Positions 8,068 through 19,422 are shown, counted from the first letter of the stretch. The stretch: DNA of 64,000 nucleotides from Psychrobacillus sp. OK032 (GCF_900111345.1 NZ_FOGY01000011.1:1-64000), one strand, 5' to 3'. The notes: generated from the sequence alone by a model not told the origin. Numbers and translations: made by a program.

Positions 8068-10282
8068 ACCAAATCCGGAGCAAATTAAAGAACAAAAATT
8101 ATATGCACAAATGGGTATGTCAGACGAAGAATTTGAAATGGCTCAAAAGATTATAGGACGCCTTCCAAACTACACAGAAACAGGATTGTTTTCCGTTATG
8201 TGGTCTGAGCATTGCTCTTATAAAAATTCTAAGCCTGTATTACGCAAATTCCCTACAAAAGGACCTCAAGTATTACAAGGTCCTGGGGAAGGTGCTGGAA
8301 TCGTAGATATCGGCGATGGTCAAGCGGTTGTTTTCAAGATGGAATCTCATAATCACCCTTCTGCTATCGAACCTTACCAAGGAGCAGCAACGGGTGTTGG
8401 TGGAATTATCCGTGACGTATTTTCAATGGGAGCTCGCCCAATTGCATTGCTAAACTCATTACGTTTTGGTGAGTTAAAAACACCTCGTGTGAAATACTTA
8501 TTTGAGGAAGTAGTAGCAGGGATTGCTGGTTATGGTAACTGTATCGGTATTCCAACAGTTGGTGGAGAAATTCAATTTGATGATTGCTACGAAGGTAATC
8601 CATTAGTTAACGCAATGTGCGTTGGTTTGATCAACCATGAAGATATTCAAAAAGGGATTGCAGCTGGTGAAGGAAATACCGTAATGTACGCAGGCGCAAA
8701 AACTGGTCGTGACGGTATCCACGGTGCGACATTCGCTTCGGAAGAATTAACAGAGGCTTCGGAAGAAAAACGTCCAGCTGTACAAGTTGGGGATCCATTT
8801 ATGGAAAAACTTTTACTTGAAGCTTGTTTAGAAGTAGTGAAATCAGATGCATTGATCGGTATACAAGACATGGGTGCTGCTGGATTAACTTCATCGTCAG
8901 CTGAAATGGCTTCGAAAGCTGGACATGGTGTGGAATTGAACTTAGACTATATCCCACAACGTGAAACGGGCATGACTGCATATGAGATGATGCTTTCTGA
9001 ATCACAAGAACGTATGTTAATCGTAGTAAAAAAAGGTCGCGAAGAAGAAATCGTGAAGATTTTTGATAAATACGGTTTAGATTGTGTAGCGGTAGGTAAA
9101 GTAACGAATGATAAAATGCTTCGTCTGCTTCATAACGGAGAAGTGGTAGCTGAAGTTCCTGCAGATGCACTAGCAGAAGAAGCTCCAGTATATTACAAGC
9201 CATCTTCAGTACCTGCATACTTTACAGAATTCCAAGCGATGGAAAATGTAGAGCCAGCAGTTACAGATTATAAAGAGACACTTCTTAACTTATTACAACA
9301 ACCAACAATTGCTTCAAAAGAATGGGTGTATGACCAATATGACTATCAAGTTCGTACTAGCACAGTAGTAACACCTGGTTCGGATGCTGCAGTAGTTCGT
9401 GTACGTGGGACGAATAAAGGATTAGCAATGACAACTGACTGTAACTCTAGATACATCTATTTAGATCCTGTTGTAGGTGGAAAAATTGCTGTTGCAGAAG
9501 CAGCACGTAACGTCGTATGTTCTGGTGCGAAACCACTTGCTATTACAGACTGCTTAAACTTTGGTAATCCGGAAAATCCAGAAATCTTCTGGCAACTTGA
9601 AAAATCAGCTGATGGAATTGCAGAAGCATGTATCGCATTAGATTCACCAGTTATCGGTGGTAACGTTTCGTTATATAACGAACGTAGCGGAACAGCGGTT
9701 TACCCTACGCCAACAATTGGATTAGTTGGACTGGTAGAAGATTTAGCACATGTTACTACTCAATCAGTGAAACAAGCTGGGGACATACTATATGTAATCG
9801 GTGAAACGAAAACAGAATTCGGTGGATCTGAGCTTCAAAAATTAGTAGAAAAGCGTATTTTTGGTCAAGCACCTTCGATTGATCTAGAAGTAGAAGCAGC
9901 ACGTCAAAAAGCGTTACTATCTGCAATCAAGTCGGGCGTTGTACAATCTGCACATGATATTGCAGAAGGTGGACTTGCGGTTGCGTTAGCAGAAAAAGCT
10001 TTCGGTGCGAATGGACTTGGAGTAGAAGTAACTATTAATGGGTCTGCAACAACAGCATTGTTTAGTGAGTCTCAATCTCGTTTCCTTGTAACTGTTAAAC
10101 CTGAAAATGTAGCTAAATTTGAAGAAATCGTAAAAGACGCGGTTAAAATTGGTGCTGTAACAGATTCTAATAAAGTAGTAATTACTAACGAAGACGGAAC
10201 TGAATGGATAAGCGGTTCTGTTGACGAATTCCGTTCCGCTTGGAAAGGGGCAATACCATGCTTGCTGAAATCAGAGGCTTAA
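8051..10282 (+). CDS. purL: FGAM synthase large subunit PurL
   Basis: PurL (743 aa) is the short form that needs PurS and PurQ. It uses ATP and ammonia to turn FGAR into FGAM. It has two repeated AIR-synthase-like halves: [15 protein letters not shown] and [21 protein letters not shown] in the first, [20 protein letters not shown] and [10 protein letters not shown] in the second. The glutaminase domain of long-form PurL is absent, in agreement with separate purQ. Start ATG 8051 lies inside purQ after GGAGGGAA. It overlaps purF by 25 bases. Confidence 0.96.
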   Translation: MSIKHEPNPEQIKEQKLYAQMGMSDEEFEMAQKIIGRLPNYTETGLFSVMWSEHCSYKNSKPVLRKFPTKGPQVLQGPGEGAGIVDIGDGQAVVFKMESHNHPSAIEPYQGAATGVGGIIRDVFSMGARPIALLNSLRFGELKTPRVKYLFEEVVAGIAGYGNCIGIPTVGGEIQFDDCYEGNPLVNAMCVGLINHEDIQKGIAAGEGNTVMYAGAKTGRDGIHGATFASEELTEASEEKRPAVQVGDPFMEKLLLEACLEVVKSDALIGIQDMGAAGLTSSSAEMASKAGHGVELNLDYIPQRETGMTAYEMMLSESQERMLIVVKKGREEEIVKIFDKYGLDCVAVGKVTNDKMLRLLHNGEVVAEVPADALAEEAPVYYKPSSVPAYFTEFQAMENVEPAVTDYKETLLNLLQQPTIASKEWVYDQYDYQVRTSTVVTPGSDAAVVRVRGTNKGLAMTTDCNSRYIYLDPVVGGKIAVAEAARNVVCSGAKPLAITDCLNFGNPENPEIFWQLEKSADGIAEACIALDSPVIGGNVSLYNERSGTAVYPTPTIGLVGLVEDLAHVTTQSVKQAGDILYVIGETKTEFGGSELQKLVEKRIFGQAPSIDLEVEAARQKALLSAIKSGVVQSAHDIAEGGLAVALAEKAFGANGLGVEVTINGSATTALFSESQSRFLVTVKPENVAKFEEIVKDAVKIGAVTDSNKVVITNEDGTEWISGSVDEFRSAWKGAIPCLLKSEA

Positions 10283-11679
10283 ACGAGGAATGTGGTGTCT
10301 TTGGAATTTGGGGTCACCCGGATCCTGCACCGATTAGTTATTATGGTTTGCATGCACTTCAACATCGGGGTCAAGAAGGCGCTGGAATTGTCGTAACAGA
10401 TGGGAAAATTTTAAGAGCAGTCAAAGGTGAAGGTTTAGTTAATGATGTCTTCAGTAATGGAAAGCTTGAAAAACTAGATGGAAAAGCTGCAGTTGCACAT
10501 GTTCGTTATGCAACTGCAGGTGGATCTGGTCTTGAAAATGTTCAACCACTTCTTTTTAATTCGACTACTGGAAGTCTTGCAATCGCACATAATGGAAACA
10601 TCGTAAATGCCGGTCGTTTAAAACGAAATTTAGAGCAGCAAGGTAGTATTTTTCAAACGACTTCTGATACAGAAGTAATTGCACATTTGTTGAAAAAAAG
10701 CCATCATAATTCGTTGGTGGATCGTGCAAAAGAAGCGCTAAGATTATTAGATGGTGCATTTGCAGTTGTTATATTGACAGAAGATAAATTATTAGTAGCA
10801 CAGGATCCACATGGTATGCGACCACTTTCATTAGGTAAACTCGGGGATGCTTGGGTAGTAGCTTCAGAAACGAGTGCATTTGATTTGATCGGTGCAGAAG
10901 CTATTCGTTCTGTTGAACCTGGCGAGCTTATTATTATTAATGATGAAGGCTTACGTTCGGAACGTTTTTCGGAGCCTGCAGAACGTGCTATTTGTACAAT
11001 GGAGTATGTCTATTTTTCTCGACCTGATTCGAATATTGATGGTATTAATATCCATATGGCGAGAAAACGTCTTGGAAAACAGCTTGCAAAAGAAATACAA
11101 GTAGATGCAGATATTGTAACTGGAGTGCCAGATTCTAGTATTTCAGCCGCAATTGGGTTTTCGGAAGCATCTGGAATTCCATACGAAATGGGGCTTATTA
11201 AAAACCGTTATGTAGGTCGTACGTTCATCCAGCCATCACAAGATCTTCGCGAACGCGGAGTGAAGATGAAGCTTTCACCGGTACGTCAAGTTGTAGCTGG
11301 AAAACGCGTGGTAATGGTGGACGATTCTATCGTACGTGGGACAACTTCCAAACGTATTGTAAAAATGTTGAAAGAGGCAGGAGCGAAAGAAGTACATGTT
11401 GTTATTAGTTCGCCTCCATTAAAAAGTCCTTGTTTTTACGGAATTGATATTAGTACAGATTCAGAACTAATCGCATCCAACAATAGCGTGGAAGAAATGC
11501 GTGAACTGATTGGTGCGGACTCGCTTTCCTTTTTATCAGTAGAAGGCATGGTGGAAGCAATTGGACGAACGGATGAAGGGAAAAATTGTGGGCACTGCTT
11601 AGCTTGTTTTACTGGCGAGTATCCTACTCCGATCACTCCTAGTACCAAATTACCGCATGAAAAAGAGCTTGTTCGATAG
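10258..11679 (+). CDS. purF: Amidophosphoribosyltransferase PurF
   Basis: PurF (473 aa) makes phosphoribosylamine from PRPP and glutamine, the first committed step. ATG 10258 gives [11 protein letters not shown] followed by CGVFGIWG. This matches the B. subtilis enzyme, whose 11-residue propeptide is removed to expose the catalytic Cys. The PRPP-binding motif is [14 protein letters not shown] (~residues 343-356). Cysteines in PCFYGID and [10 protein letters not shown] would ligate the 4Fe-4S cluster. The gene starts within purL. An upstream in-frame ATG (10240) would bury the catalytic Cys and is rejected. Confidence 0.97.
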   Translation: MLAEIRGLNEECGVFGIWGHPDPAPISYYGLHALQHRGQEGAGIVVTDGKILRAVKGEGLVNDVFSNGKLEKLDGKAAVAHVRYATAGGSGLENVQPLLFNSTTGSLAIAHNGNIVNAGRLKRNLEQQGSIFQTTSDTEVIAHLLKKSHHNSLVDRAKEALRLLDGAFAVVILTEDKLLVAQDPHGMRPLSLGKLGDAWVVASETSAFDLIGAEAIRSVEPGELIIINDEGLRSERFSEPAERAICTMEYVYFSRPDSNIDGINIHMARKRLGKQLAKEIQVDADIVTGVPDSSISAAIGFSEASGIPYEMGLIKNRYVGRTFIQPSQDLRERGVKMKLSPVRQVVAGKRVVMVDDSIVRGTTSKRIVKMLKEAGAKEVHVVISSPPLKSPCFYGIDISTDSELIASNNSVEEMRELIGADSLSFLSVEGMVEAIGRTDEGKNCGHCLACFTGEYPTPITPSTKLPHEKELVR

Positions 11680-11690
11680 GAGGATAATAC

Positions 11691-12746
11691 ATGTCAAAAG
11701 CATATGAAAAAGCGGGCGTTAATATTGAAGCTGGCTATGAAGCAGTTCAACGAATGAAATCACATGTCGAACGTACAGCTAGAAAAGGTATCATGGGTAC
11801 TTTTGGTGGGTTCGGTGGTATGTTTGATTTGTCTTCATTAAATTATAAAGAGCCTGTCCTTATTTCTGGTACAGATGGTGTTGGTACGAAGTTAAAATTA
11901 GCGTTTATGACAGATTCACACGACACAATCGGGGTCGACTGTGTGGCAATGTGTGTGAATGATATTGTGGCACAAGGTGCAGAGCCATTATTTTTCTTAG
12001 ATTATGTAGCAGTTGGAAAAGCAGTGCCTGAGCGTATTGAACAAATCGTCAAAGGTGTTGCGGATGGTTGTGTTCAATCTGGAGCAGCTTTAATAGGCGG
12101 AGAAACGGCTGAAATGCCTGGCCTTTACGAGGAAAACGAGTATGACCTAGCTGGGTTTGCTGTTGGAGCATGCGAAAAATCAAAAATCGTTACCGGTGAA
12201 AAGATTGCAGAAGGTGACGTGTTAGTTGGAATTGCTTCAAGCGGTGTCCACTCAAATGGCTATTCACTTGTACGTAAAATTGTATTTGAAGAGCAAGGTT
12301 TTACTGCTGACACAGTAGTTGCTGGTTATGAAGAACTTGGAGAAATCGGAAAAGCACTTCTTACACCGACGAAAATTTATGCAAAACCTGTAATGGAAAT
12401 GCATAATGAGCTTTCTATTCATGGAATGGCACATGTTACTGGTGGAGGGTTCTATGAAAACTTACCACGTATGATGCCTGAAGGTTTAGCGGTAGAAGTA
12501 GATTTAGGTTCATGGGAAGTACTCCCTGTATTCAACCTGTTAAAAGAAAAAGGCGAGCTTACTGACCGTGATTTATATAACGTATTTAATATGGGAATTG
12601 GTTTTGTCATTGCGTTATCTGCAGAAGAAGCAGAAAAGGCGAATGCTATTGCGGAAGCTCACGGTGAAAAAGCATACACTATTGGTCGTGTTGTGAAAGG
12701 TGAAGGTGTTATTTTCAACGGAACGCATGACGGGAGTTTAGTGTAA
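11691..12746 (+). CDS. purM: AIR synthase PurM
   Basis: PurM (351 aa) closes the imidazole ring, converting FGAM to AIR with ATP. Motifs include [17 protein letters not shown], the glycine-rich [11 protein letters not shown] and [14 protein letters not shown]. It is the same fold as one PurL half. Start ATG 11691 follows AGGAGG by 7 bases. Its stop overlaps the purN start (TAATG). Confidence 0.97.
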   Translation: MSKAYEKAGVNIEAGYEAVQRMKSHVERTARKGIMGTFGGFGGMFDLSSLNYKEPVLISGTDGVGTKLKLAFMTDSHDTIGVDCVAMCVNDIVAQGAEPLFFLDYVAVGKAVPERIEQIVKGVADGCVQSGAALIGGETAEMPGLYEENEYDLAGFAVGACEKSKIVTGEKIAEGDVLVGIASSGVHSNGYSLVRKIVFEEQGFTADTVVAGYEELGEIGKALLTPTKIYAKPVMEMHNELSIHGMAHVTGGGFYENLPRMMPEGLAVEVDLGSWEVLPVFNLLKEKGELTDRDLYNVFNMGIGFVIALSAEEAEKANAIAEAHGEKAYTIGRVVKGEGVIFNGTHDGSLV

Positions 12747-13318
12747 TGACTGGAAAACCGAAATTTGCAGTATTTGCATCAGGTAGTGGTAGTAACTTTC
12801 AAGCCATCCATGATGCAATTGAAGCTGGACATTTATCTGGAACTATAACACTTGTAGTGACCGATAAGCCAGATGCATTTGTAGTAGAACGTGCGCGTAT
12901 TGCAGGGATTGAAACGCTTGCTATTAAACCTTCTAGCTTTTCTTCGAAAGAAGTCTATGAGCAAGAAGTTTTACAGAACCTAAAAGAGCTCGAAGTAGAG
13001 TGGATCATCCTCGCGGGATATATGCGTTTAGTCGGCAATGTATTGCTCGAAGCATATCCAAACCGGATTATCAATATTCATCCTTCTTTACTACCGGCAT
13101 TTCCAGGAAAAGACGCTATCGGACAAGCGATGGCGCATGGAGTAAAGGTAACAGGGGTAACGGTTCACTATGTCGATGCTGGCATGGATACTGGTCCAAT
13201 TTTAGCCCAAGCAGCCGTTGAAGTGGTTGATGGTGACAGAAAACAAACCGAAAAACGTATCCACGCATTAGAGCATGAATTATATACGAGAACATTACAA
13301 AAGTTATGGAGCCGGTAA
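12746..13318 (+). CDS. purN: GAR transformylase PurN
   Basis: PurN (190 aa) transfers formyl from 10-formyl-THF to GAR. N-terminal FAVFASGSGSNFQAI is the phosphate-binding loop, and the catalytic Asn-His are in RIINIHPSLLPAFPG, with the Asp in VTGVTVHYVDAGMDTGPIL. Its last codons form the 5' arm of a terminator hairpin (13311-13330), an unusual overlap that may limit expression of purH and purD. Confidence 0.96.
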   Translation: MTGKPKFAVFASGSGSNFQAIHDAIEAGHLSGTITLVVTDKPDAFVVERARIAGIETLAIKPSSFSSKEVYEQEVLQNLKELEVEWIILAGYMRLVGNVLLEAYPNRIINIHPSLLPAFPGKDAIGQAMAHGVKVTGVTVHYVDAGMDTGPILAQAAVEVVDGDRKQTEKRIHALEHELYTRTLQKLWSR

Positions 13319-13337
13319 GCTTTTACCGGCTTTTGTT
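13309..13337 (+). terminator. Terminator overlapping the purN stop
   Basis: GCCGGTAA (13311-13318, ending in the purN stop) pairs with TTACCGGC (13323-13330), followed by TTTTGTT. The stem is 8 bp with a 4-base loop, so read-through into purH is likely partial. B. subtilis has purN and purH tightly linked, so this internal terminator is a local feature. Confidence 0.7.
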
Positions 13338-13387
13338 ACAAACTAGATCGACTTAGTAAGCTGGGGACATCAACTAATACGGTCTTA

Positions 13388-13465
13388 AATAGGTGGAAAT
13401 GGTGAATCAATCGAACTTTAAGGAAAATCGATCAATCTACATCGCCACGGTTTATTTTACATAAT
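13388..13465 (+). other. Long imperfect hairpin in the purN-purH gap
   Basis: The 5' arm around AAATAGGTGGAAATGGTG and AATCAATCGA folds back on TCGATCAATC, TACATCGCCAC and TTTATTT, with an ~13-base loop near 13421-13433 and several bulges. It ends ~17 bases before the purH ribosome binding site. It is either a structured leader or an intergenic repeat. It lacks the purine, T-box or THF riboswitch cores I could look for. Confidence 0.4.
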
Positions 13466-13481
13466 CAGAGGAGGAATTAAT

Positions 13482-15017
13482 GTGTCAAAACGTGCTTTAC
13501 TTAGTGTTTCAGATAAATCAGGAATTCTTGAATTTGCAAAAGAGTTAGAACAACTTGGTTATGAAATTTTATCAACTGGTGGTACAAAAGCATTTTTAGA
13601 ACAAAATGGAGTAGCAATTACATCCGTTGACTCTGTTACAAATTTCCCGGAAATTTTGGATGGTCGGGTAAAAACATTAAACCCAATGATTCATGGTGGA
13701 TTGCTAGCAAAACATGATGATCCCTCTCACCAAGCACAGTTAGAAGAGCATAGTATTACACCGATTCAAGTAGTGTGTGTAAATTTATATCCTTTCCGCG
13801 AAACAATTTCAAAACCTGATGTTGCTTTTGAAGATGCTATTGAAAATATTGATATTGGTGGCCCCTCAATGTTACGTTCTGCAGCTAAAAATCATCAATA
13901 TGTAACAGTAGTAACGGATGCGGCAGATTATGCAGAAGTATTAGAGCAGTTAAAAGAAACTGGTGAGACTACTTTAGAAACTCGCCGTAAACTTGCTGCA
14001 AAAGTATTCCGTCACACAGCAGCTTATGATGCATTAATTGCTAGCTACATGACTGATTTAACTGGGGAAGAGTTCCCTGAACTTCTGACACTTACATATG
14101 AACGTAAACAAGCCTTACGTTACGGTGAAAACCCACATCAAAAAGCAGCTTTCTACAAACGTCCACTTGGTTCAGATTTCTCGATTGCTTCTGCAACTCA
14201 ATTACATGGGAAAGAACTTTCTTATAATAATATTCAAGATGCCAATGCAGCTATTCAGATTGTGAAAGAATTCGAACTTCCTGCAGCAGTTGCAGTAAAA
14301 CATATGAACCCTTGTGGTGTTGGAACTGGTGAAACTATTTCTGCAGCTTTTAATAAAGCATACGAAGCGGATTCTACATCCATTTTCGGTGGAATTGTTG
14401 CATTAAACCGTGAAGTAGATGCTGCAACTGCAAAAGTGCTAGCAGGTATTTTCTTAGAAATTATCATCGCTCCTTCATTTTCAGAAGAAGCAATTGCAAT
14501 GTTAACAGCGAAGAAAAACATTCGTTTACTAACTATTTCATATGAACAAACCAAAAATGACGCTTGGAACACAGTTTCCGTAGAAGGTGGACTATTAGTT
14601 CAATCACCAGATACTTTCGGATTGAAAGATGCAGACGTAAGAGTAGTAACAGACCGTGAACCAACTGCTGAAGAATGGAAAGCATTAGAGCTTGGCTGGA
14701 GTGTTGTAAAACACGTAAAATCTAACGCAATTGTGGTAGCTACTGAAGATATGACAATTGGTGTTGGTGCCGGACAAATGAACCGTGTAGGATCTGCAAA
14801 AATTGCATTAGAACAAGCGGGAGATCGTGCAAAAGGAGCGGGACTTGCGTCAGATGCATTTTTCCCAATGAACGATACAGTAGAAACTGCTGCAAAAGCT
14901 GGTATTACGGCAATTATTCAAACTGGTGGATCGGTGAAAGACCAAGATTCTATCGACAAAGCAAATGAATACGGAATCGCAATGGTATTCACTGGCGTAC
15001 GTCATTTCAAACATTAA
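13482..15017 (+). CDS. purH: Bifunctional AICAR transformylase/IMP cyclohydrolase PurH
   Basis: PurH (511 aa) performs the last two steps to IMP. The N-terminal MGS-like cyclohydrolase domain starts [19 protein letters not shown] and includes [16 protein letters not shown] and NLYPF. The C-terminal transformylase has [22 protein letters not shown] and FFPMNDTVE. The GTG start at 13482 is 7 bases after GAGGAGG; an ATG at 13480 is in another frame. It is separated from purN by 163 bases with a terminator and hairpin, so it may have extra control. Confidence 0.96.
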   Translation: MSKRALLSVSDKSGILEFAKELEQLGYEILSTGGTKAFLEQNGVAITSVDSVTNFPEILDGRVKTLNPMIHGGLLAKHDDPSHQAQLEEHSITPIQVVCVNLYPFRETISKPDVAFEDAIENIDIGGPSMLRSAAKNHQYVTVVTDAADYAEVLEQLKETGETTLETRRKLAAKVFRHTAAYDALIASYMTDLTGEEFPELLTLTYERKQALRYGENPHQKAAFYKRPLGSDFSIASATQLHGKELSYNNIQDANAAIQIVKEFELPAAVAVKHMNPCGVGTGETISAAFNKAYEADSTSIFGGIVALNREVDAATAKVLAGIFLEIIIAPSFSEEAIAMLTAKKNIRLLTISYEQTKNDAWNTVSVEGGLLVQSPDTFGLKDADVRVVTDREPTAEEWKALELGWSVVKHVKSNAIVVATEDMTIGVGAGQMNRVGSAKIALEQAGDRAKGAGLASDAFFPMNDTVETAAKAGITAIIQTGGSVKDQDSIDKANEYGIAMVFTGVRHFKH

Positions 15018-15031
15018 GGGAGGCTGTCCAT

Positions 15032-16291
15032 ATGAAGATTCTTGTTATTGGAAGTGGAGGTCGTGAGCATGCAATCGCGAAGCAATTCAGTAATTCTCCT
15101 TCCGTCGATAAAGTATATGTAGCACCAGGTAATGCTGGTATGTCAAACGATGCAGAAATCGTGCCAATCGATGTAATGGAGTTTGAAGAGCTTGCAAGCT
15201 TTGCGAAAGAAAACAATATCGATTTAACCTTTGTAGGACCAGAGCAACCACTCGCTGGCGGGATTGTAGACCACTTTGAAGCAAGTGACCTTCGTATCTT
15301 TGGACCAACAAAAGCTGCTGCACAAATTGAAGGTAGTAAGTCATTTGCGAAAGAATTAATGAAAAAATATAATATTCCAACCGCAGCTTATGAAACTTTT
15401 ACTGAAGTAGACAAAGCAAAGGCTTATATTGAAAAACTTGGTGCTCCAATTGTTGTAAAAGCAGATGGGCTGGCTGCTGGAAAAGGTGTAGTAGTTGCCA
15501 TGACAGTGGAAGAAGCTAATACAGCAGTAGAGGACATGATTGGTAACCAATTATTTGGTGAGTCATCCTCACGTGTTGTAATTGAAGAGTTTTTAGACGG
15601 CGAAGAGTTTTCTTTTATGTCATTTGTGCATAATGGACAAATTTATCCAATGGTTATTGCACAAGACCACAAACGTGCGTACGATGGGGACAAAGGACCG
15701 AACACAGGTGGTATGGGAGCTTACTCTCCGGTTCCACAAATTTCTTCAGAAGTCGTGGATACTGCTTATGAATCAGTCGTTGTTCCAACGGTAAACGCGA
15801 TGATAGAAGAAGGAACACCGTTTACCGGTATTTTATATGCTGGACTAATTTTAACAAATGAAGGCCCAAAAGTAATCGAGTTCAATGCTCGTTTTGGTGA
15901 TCCAGAAACACAAGTTGTGTTACCACGTATGACAAGTGATTTTGGTGAATTTATGATGACATTAATGGATGAAAAACCGTACCAATTAGAGTGGTCCGAA
16001 GAAGCGATGCTAGGTGTAGTTATTGCGTCCGAGGGTTATCCAGCAGATGTGAAAAAAGGTGCTAAGCTTCCAAATCTTCAAGTATTATTAGATGGTGGAC
16101 TTCATGTTTTCCACGCCGGAACGAAAGCTGATACGGATGGATTTATCGCAAACGGTGGGCGTGTTATTTTAGTTGCCGCAAGCGAGTCTACACTTAAAGA
16201 AGCACAACAAAAAGTATACGATGGCTTGTCCAAGTTAGAATGGGAAGGTTTATTCTTCCGAACAGATATCGGTTGGCGAACATTTCAATAA
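15032..16291 (+). CDS. purD: GAR synthetase PurD
   Basis: PurD (419 aa) joins phosphoribosylamine to glycine with ATP. It is an ATP-grasp enzyme: MKILVIGSGGREHAIA at the N-terminus, VVKADGLAAGKGVVVA in the ATP-binding part, DHKRAYDGDKGPNTGGMGAY, and the metal-binding EFNARFGDPETQ. Start ATG 15032 follows GGGAGG. It is the last gene of the operon; a terminator follows within 5 bases. Confidence 0.97.
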   Translation: MKILVIGSGGREHAIAKQFSNSPSVDKVYVAPGNAGMSNDAEIVPIDVMEFEELASFAKENNIDLTFVGPEQPLAGGIVDHFEASDLRIFGPTKAAAQIEGSKSFAKELMKKYNIPTAAYETFTEVDKAKAYIEKLGAPIVVKADGLAAGKGVVVAMTVEEANTAVEDMIGNQLFGESSSRVVIEEFLDGEEFSFMSFVHNGQIYPMVIAQDHKRAYDGDKGPNTGGMGAYSPVPQISSEVVDTAYESVVVPTVNAMIEEGTPFTGILYAGLILTNEGPKVIEFNARFGDPETQVVLPRMTSDFGEFMMTLMDEKPYQLEWSEEAMLGVVIASEGYPADVKKGAKLPNLQVLLDGGLHVFHAGTKADTDGFIANGGRVILVAASESTLKEAQQKVYDGLSKLEWEGLFFRTDIGWRTFQ

Positions 16292-16295
16292 TTTG

Positions 16296-16333
16296 AAGAG
16301 GGTGTCTCCGATATTGGAGATATCCTCTTTAAA
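16296..16333 (+). terminator. pur operon terminator
   Basis: AAGAGG..TCTCC pairs with GGAGA..CCTCTT around GATATT, with a TTTAAACTTT tail. The T-run is weak. It follows the purD stop immediately. Confidence 0.75.
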
Positions 16334-16528
16334 CTTTCCGAAGTTTATTGTGGTTATATCAAAGCCTGCTGTTTATATTTTATTAAATATATGGCCACCA
16401 CCGTACTGACCAAAGCACGATAAGAGCAAAGAGGATAAGATACACTAAAAGGAAGTTTGTACTAATTTTAACTTACTTTACTAGCTATGCCTGGAAAATA
16501 AATTTATAATAAATTATAATTCAACACT

Positions 16529-16556
16529 TTGCTTTACTAAAGTACTATGCTACTAT
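16529..16556 (+). promoter_or_regulatory. Candidate sigma-A promoter for yerA
   Basis: TTGCTT (16529-16534) and TACTAT (16551-16556) are 16 bp apart. Transcription would begin at ~16563, so the ATG at 16564 would be leaderless and the downstream GTG is favoured as the yerA start. Confidence 0.45.
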
Positions 16557-16596
16557 TATTTCTATGAGTAGTCTTATAGAAAGGAGAATGGATGAA

Positions 16597-18327
16597 GTGC
16601 AATATCCGATATGGAAAATAGAAGAAATTAGAAATCAAATAGAAGTTGTAAATGGGAAACAAGCACCAGATATACTTATTACAAATGCAACTTATTTACA
16701 CAGCCATTTAAAGAAATGGATGAATGGGAACATTTGGATTGTAAAAGATCGGATTGTGTATACTGGCTCAGAAATGCCTCTAGTCTCAGCGAATACAGAA
16801 GTATATGACGCTACTGGTCAAAAGATTGTACCAGGTTATATTGAACCCCATGTACATCCATTCCAACTATATAACCCGCACACATTTGCCGATTACGCAG
16901 CTCAATTAGGAACGACGACATTTATAGCAGATAATTTAGTAATGTTTTTGATGCTTGAAAATAAGAAAGCGTTTTCAATAATGGATGAGCTAAGTAAACT
17001 ACCTTTTTCATTTTATTGGTGGGCTCGCTTTGATTCACAGACAGAACTTGAGAACGAAGAAGAATTATTTACATCTAGAACGATTGGAGAATGGATTGCG
17101 CGTCCAGATGTTATTATGGGCGGCGAGCTAACGGGATGGCCAAGGCTTCTTTCTGGTGATGATCAAATGCTATATTGGATGCAACAAGCAAAAACGAACG
17201 GGATGAAAATTGAAGGGCATTTTCCTGGTGCTTCCGAACGTACGTTAGCGCGTATGCGTTTATTAGGAGCAGATGGAGACCACGAAGCGATGACTATTGA
17301 AGAAGTGGAAAGAAGAATTCTGCATGGATATGCGGTAACACTTCGTCATTCATCGATTCGACCTGATTTGCCGATTTTATTAAAAGGGATACTCGAGAAG
17401 GATTTACAAATTTTTGATCACCTTATGATGACAACAGATGGAGCTACCCCTTCTTTCCATCTAGACGGTGTGATGGATAAATGTATTCAAGTTGCCCTGG
17501 ATGCTGGAGTAAAACCGATAGACGCTTATTTGATGGCTTCATTCAACGTAGCGAAGTATTATAACTTATCCAATTTACATGGGGTCATTGCAAGTGGGAG
17601 ATTTGCTACGCTCAATTTCCTCGAAGATGAGTTAAATCCAGTCCCAACAACCGTATTATCCAAAGGGGTTTGGTTAAAACGTGATGATGAAAGAGTTCAT
17701 TCATTGGCAGCAACTGATTGGTCGGATATACCAGATTTAGATTTGGCTTTTGATCTGTCCGATGATGATTTCCAATTTTCGATGCCTTTTGGAATTGAAA
17801 TGGTGAACGATGTTATTACGAAGCCTTATTCTGTTTCAATCGATACAACAGATAATGAGCTTTCAACTGATCATGATGAAAGTTTCTTATTGTTAGTGGA
17901 TCGTAATGGAAAGTGGAAAGTTTCTACACTTATTAAAGGATTTGCGACGACATTAAAAGGCTTCGCTTCTTCTTATTCCAGTACAGGGGATATTATTTTG
18001 ATTGGAAAAAATAAAAAGAGTATGCTCCAAGCTTTTAATGAGATGAAAAAGATGAACGGTGGTATAGTCATCATTGAAAATGAGGAAGTTGTTTGCACGC
18101 TTAAACTTCCTATAGGTGGGATCCTATCGGATAAACCGATGGAAGTGTTAATAGAAGAGGAATTAAATTTAAAGAGAGAATTGGCGGCTAGAGGATTTAA
18201 GCATGGGGATGCTATTTACACATTACTATTTTTGCAGGCTACGCATTTACCTTATGTTCGAGTTACACAAAGAGGAATTTTCGAAGTCATGAAAAAACAA
18301 GTGTTGTTTCCAGCTGTCATGAGGTAG
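16597..18327 (+). CDS. yerA: Adenine deaminase-family protein YerA
   Basis: This amidohydrolase (~576 aa) resembles adenine deaminases and B. subtilis YerA, which holds the same place after purD. Metal-binding and catalytic parts are VPGYIEPHVHPFQL, the KIEGHFPGAS stretch, and LRHSSIRPDL; HLMMTTDGATPS corresponds to the late catalytic Asp. The start is uncertain. GTG 16597 lies 10 bases after AAAGGAG, whereas ATG 16564 has no ribosome binding site and coincides with the predicted transcription start. Likely role: adenine to hypoxanthine, feeding the purine pool next to the pur operon. The activity of YerA itself is less certain than that of AdeC. Confidence 0.85.
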   Translation: MQYPIWKIEEIRNQIEVVNGKQAPDILITNATYLHSHLKKWMNGNIWIVKDRIVYTGSEMPLVSANTEVYDATGQKIVPGYIEPHVHPFQLYNPHTFADYAAQLGTTTFIADNLVMFLMLENKKAFSIMDELSKLPFSFYWWARFDSQTELENEEELFTSRTIGEWIARPDVIMGGELTGWPRLLSGDDQMLYWMQQAKTNGMKIEGHFPGASERTLARMRLLGADGDHEAMTIEEVERRILHGYAVTLRHSSIRPDLPILLKGILEKDLQIFDHLMMTTDGATPSFHLDGVMDKCIQVALDAGVKPIDAYLMASFNVAKYYNLSNLHGVIASGRFATLNFLEDELNPVPTTVLSKGVWLKRDDERVHSLAATDWSDIPDLDLAFDLSDDDFQFSMPFGIEMVNDVITKPYSVSIDTTDNELSTDHDESFLLLVDRNGKWKVSTLIKGFATTLKGFASSYSSTGDIILIGKNKKSMLQAFNEMKKMNGGIVIIENEEVVCTLKLPIGGILSDKPMEVLIEEELNLKRELAARGFKHGDAIYTLLFLQATHLPYVRVTQRGIFEVMKKQVLFPAVMR

Positions 18328-18338
18328 GGGGATTTTTA

Positions 18339-19391
18339 GTGTTCAAAAAATGGGGGATTATAAGTTTACTCGGTTTATTTCTTGTTGGCTGTTCCGAGGA
18401 ACAAGAAGCAGCAGGAGAAGTAAAACCGGTGGAAGATATTGTAGAGGATATAGTAGAAGAAGCAATAGAGGAACCCGTTGTTCTACCTTATGTTGCTCCT
18501 TTTACTGGAATTCGTTCAGAAGAGGAACAATTACAAAGACCAATCATTGTTACGATGAATAATCATCCGCTTGCAAGACCACAGTCAGGGATTGCACAAG
18601 CAGATATTGTTTACGAGATGTTAGCTGAAGGAAATGTGACGAGATTTCTAGCGCTTTATCAAAGTGACATACCTGATGTAGTTGGACCAGTTAGAAGTGC
18701 TCGTGATTATTTCGTAGAAGTTGCAAAGGGACTAGATGCCTTTTACATTGCACATGGCTATAGTCCCGATGCACAGAAAATGTTAAATGCGAGAGTTGTA
18801 GATAATATCAATGGTATGCAATATGATGGTATACTTTTTAAGCGTTCAAAGGAGCGAAAAGCACCACATAATTCGTATATTACCAAAGACAATATTTTAG
18901 CAGGTGCAGAAAAAGTAGGGGCCTCCATGGAAATCCATAAAATTCCTACCTTCTCTTTTTATGATTCGGCAGAAGGAGCTAAAATTGGAGATCCAGTGTC
19001 TTCTATCAGCGTTCAGTATGGGGCAGGAGCAAGTTTTGAAAATCAATATACATATATACCGGAAAGTGGTTTATATGAACGAAAAACTGGCGGAGATACA
19101 ACAATCGATAAGGAAACAGAAGAACCTGTAGAAATTGCAAATGTTATATTTATGGAAATACCGCATAAAACAATTGATAATGCTGGTCGTCTACAGTTAA
19201 CATTGACTGCTGGCGGAAACGCGTATCTTTTTCAAGCAGGGACTATGAAAATGATCAAATGGGAAAATGTAGACGGAATACTTATACCGATGGAAAATGG
19301 TGTTCCAGCTAAACTAGTACCAGGGAAGTCGTGGATTAGTTTTGTGCCAACTAATCCTGGACTAGAAAATATGGTAAACTATTTACCTTGA
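18339..19391 (+). CDS. yerB: DUF3048 lipoprotein YerB
   Basis: A 350-aa secreted lipoprotein. The signal peptide ends in the lipobox LVGC (Cys ~18), followed by an acidic linker rich in Glu and Val (to ~residue 48). The DUF3048 domain contains RPIIVTMNNHPLARPQSG, EMLAEGNVTRFLALYQ, and GPVRSARDYFVEVA. The start is GTG 18339 after AGGGGG. It stands 11 bases after yerA as in B. subtilis. Function unknown; likely a cell-surface protein. Confidence 0.9.
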   Translation: MFKKWGIISLLGLFLVGCSEEQEAAGEVKPVEDIVEDIVEEAIEEPVVLPYVAPFTGIRSEEEQLQRPIIVTMNNHPLARPQSGIAQADIVYEMLAEGNVTRFLALYQSDIPDVVGPVRSARDYFVEVAKGLDAFYIAHGYSPDAQKMLNARVVDNINGMQYDGILFKRSKERKAPHNSYITKDNILAGAEKVGASMEIHKIPTFSFYDSAEGAKIGDPVSSISVQYGAGASFENQYTYIPESGLYERKTGGDTTIDKETEEPVEIANVIFMEIPHKTIDNAGRLQLTLTAGGNAYLFQAGTMKMIKWENVDGILIPMENGVPAKLVPGKSWISFVPTNPGLENMVNYLP

Positions 19392-19422
19392 TTAGTAGCA
19401 ATAAAGAAGGGAATGATACGAT

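Noticed and set aside
8799-9218. 139-aa minus-strand frame inside purL
   Set aside because: It is a shadow of the purL coding strand; the translation is low-complexity Leu/Gln and has no start signals.
13338-13481. T-box, THF or second purine riboswitch before purH
   Set aside because: None of the conserved cores of these classes can be found; only a generic imperfect hairpin is visible.
16564-16596. yerA start at ATG 16564
   Set aside because: It has no ribosome binding site and coincides with the predicted transcription start; AAAGGAG lies downstream of it.
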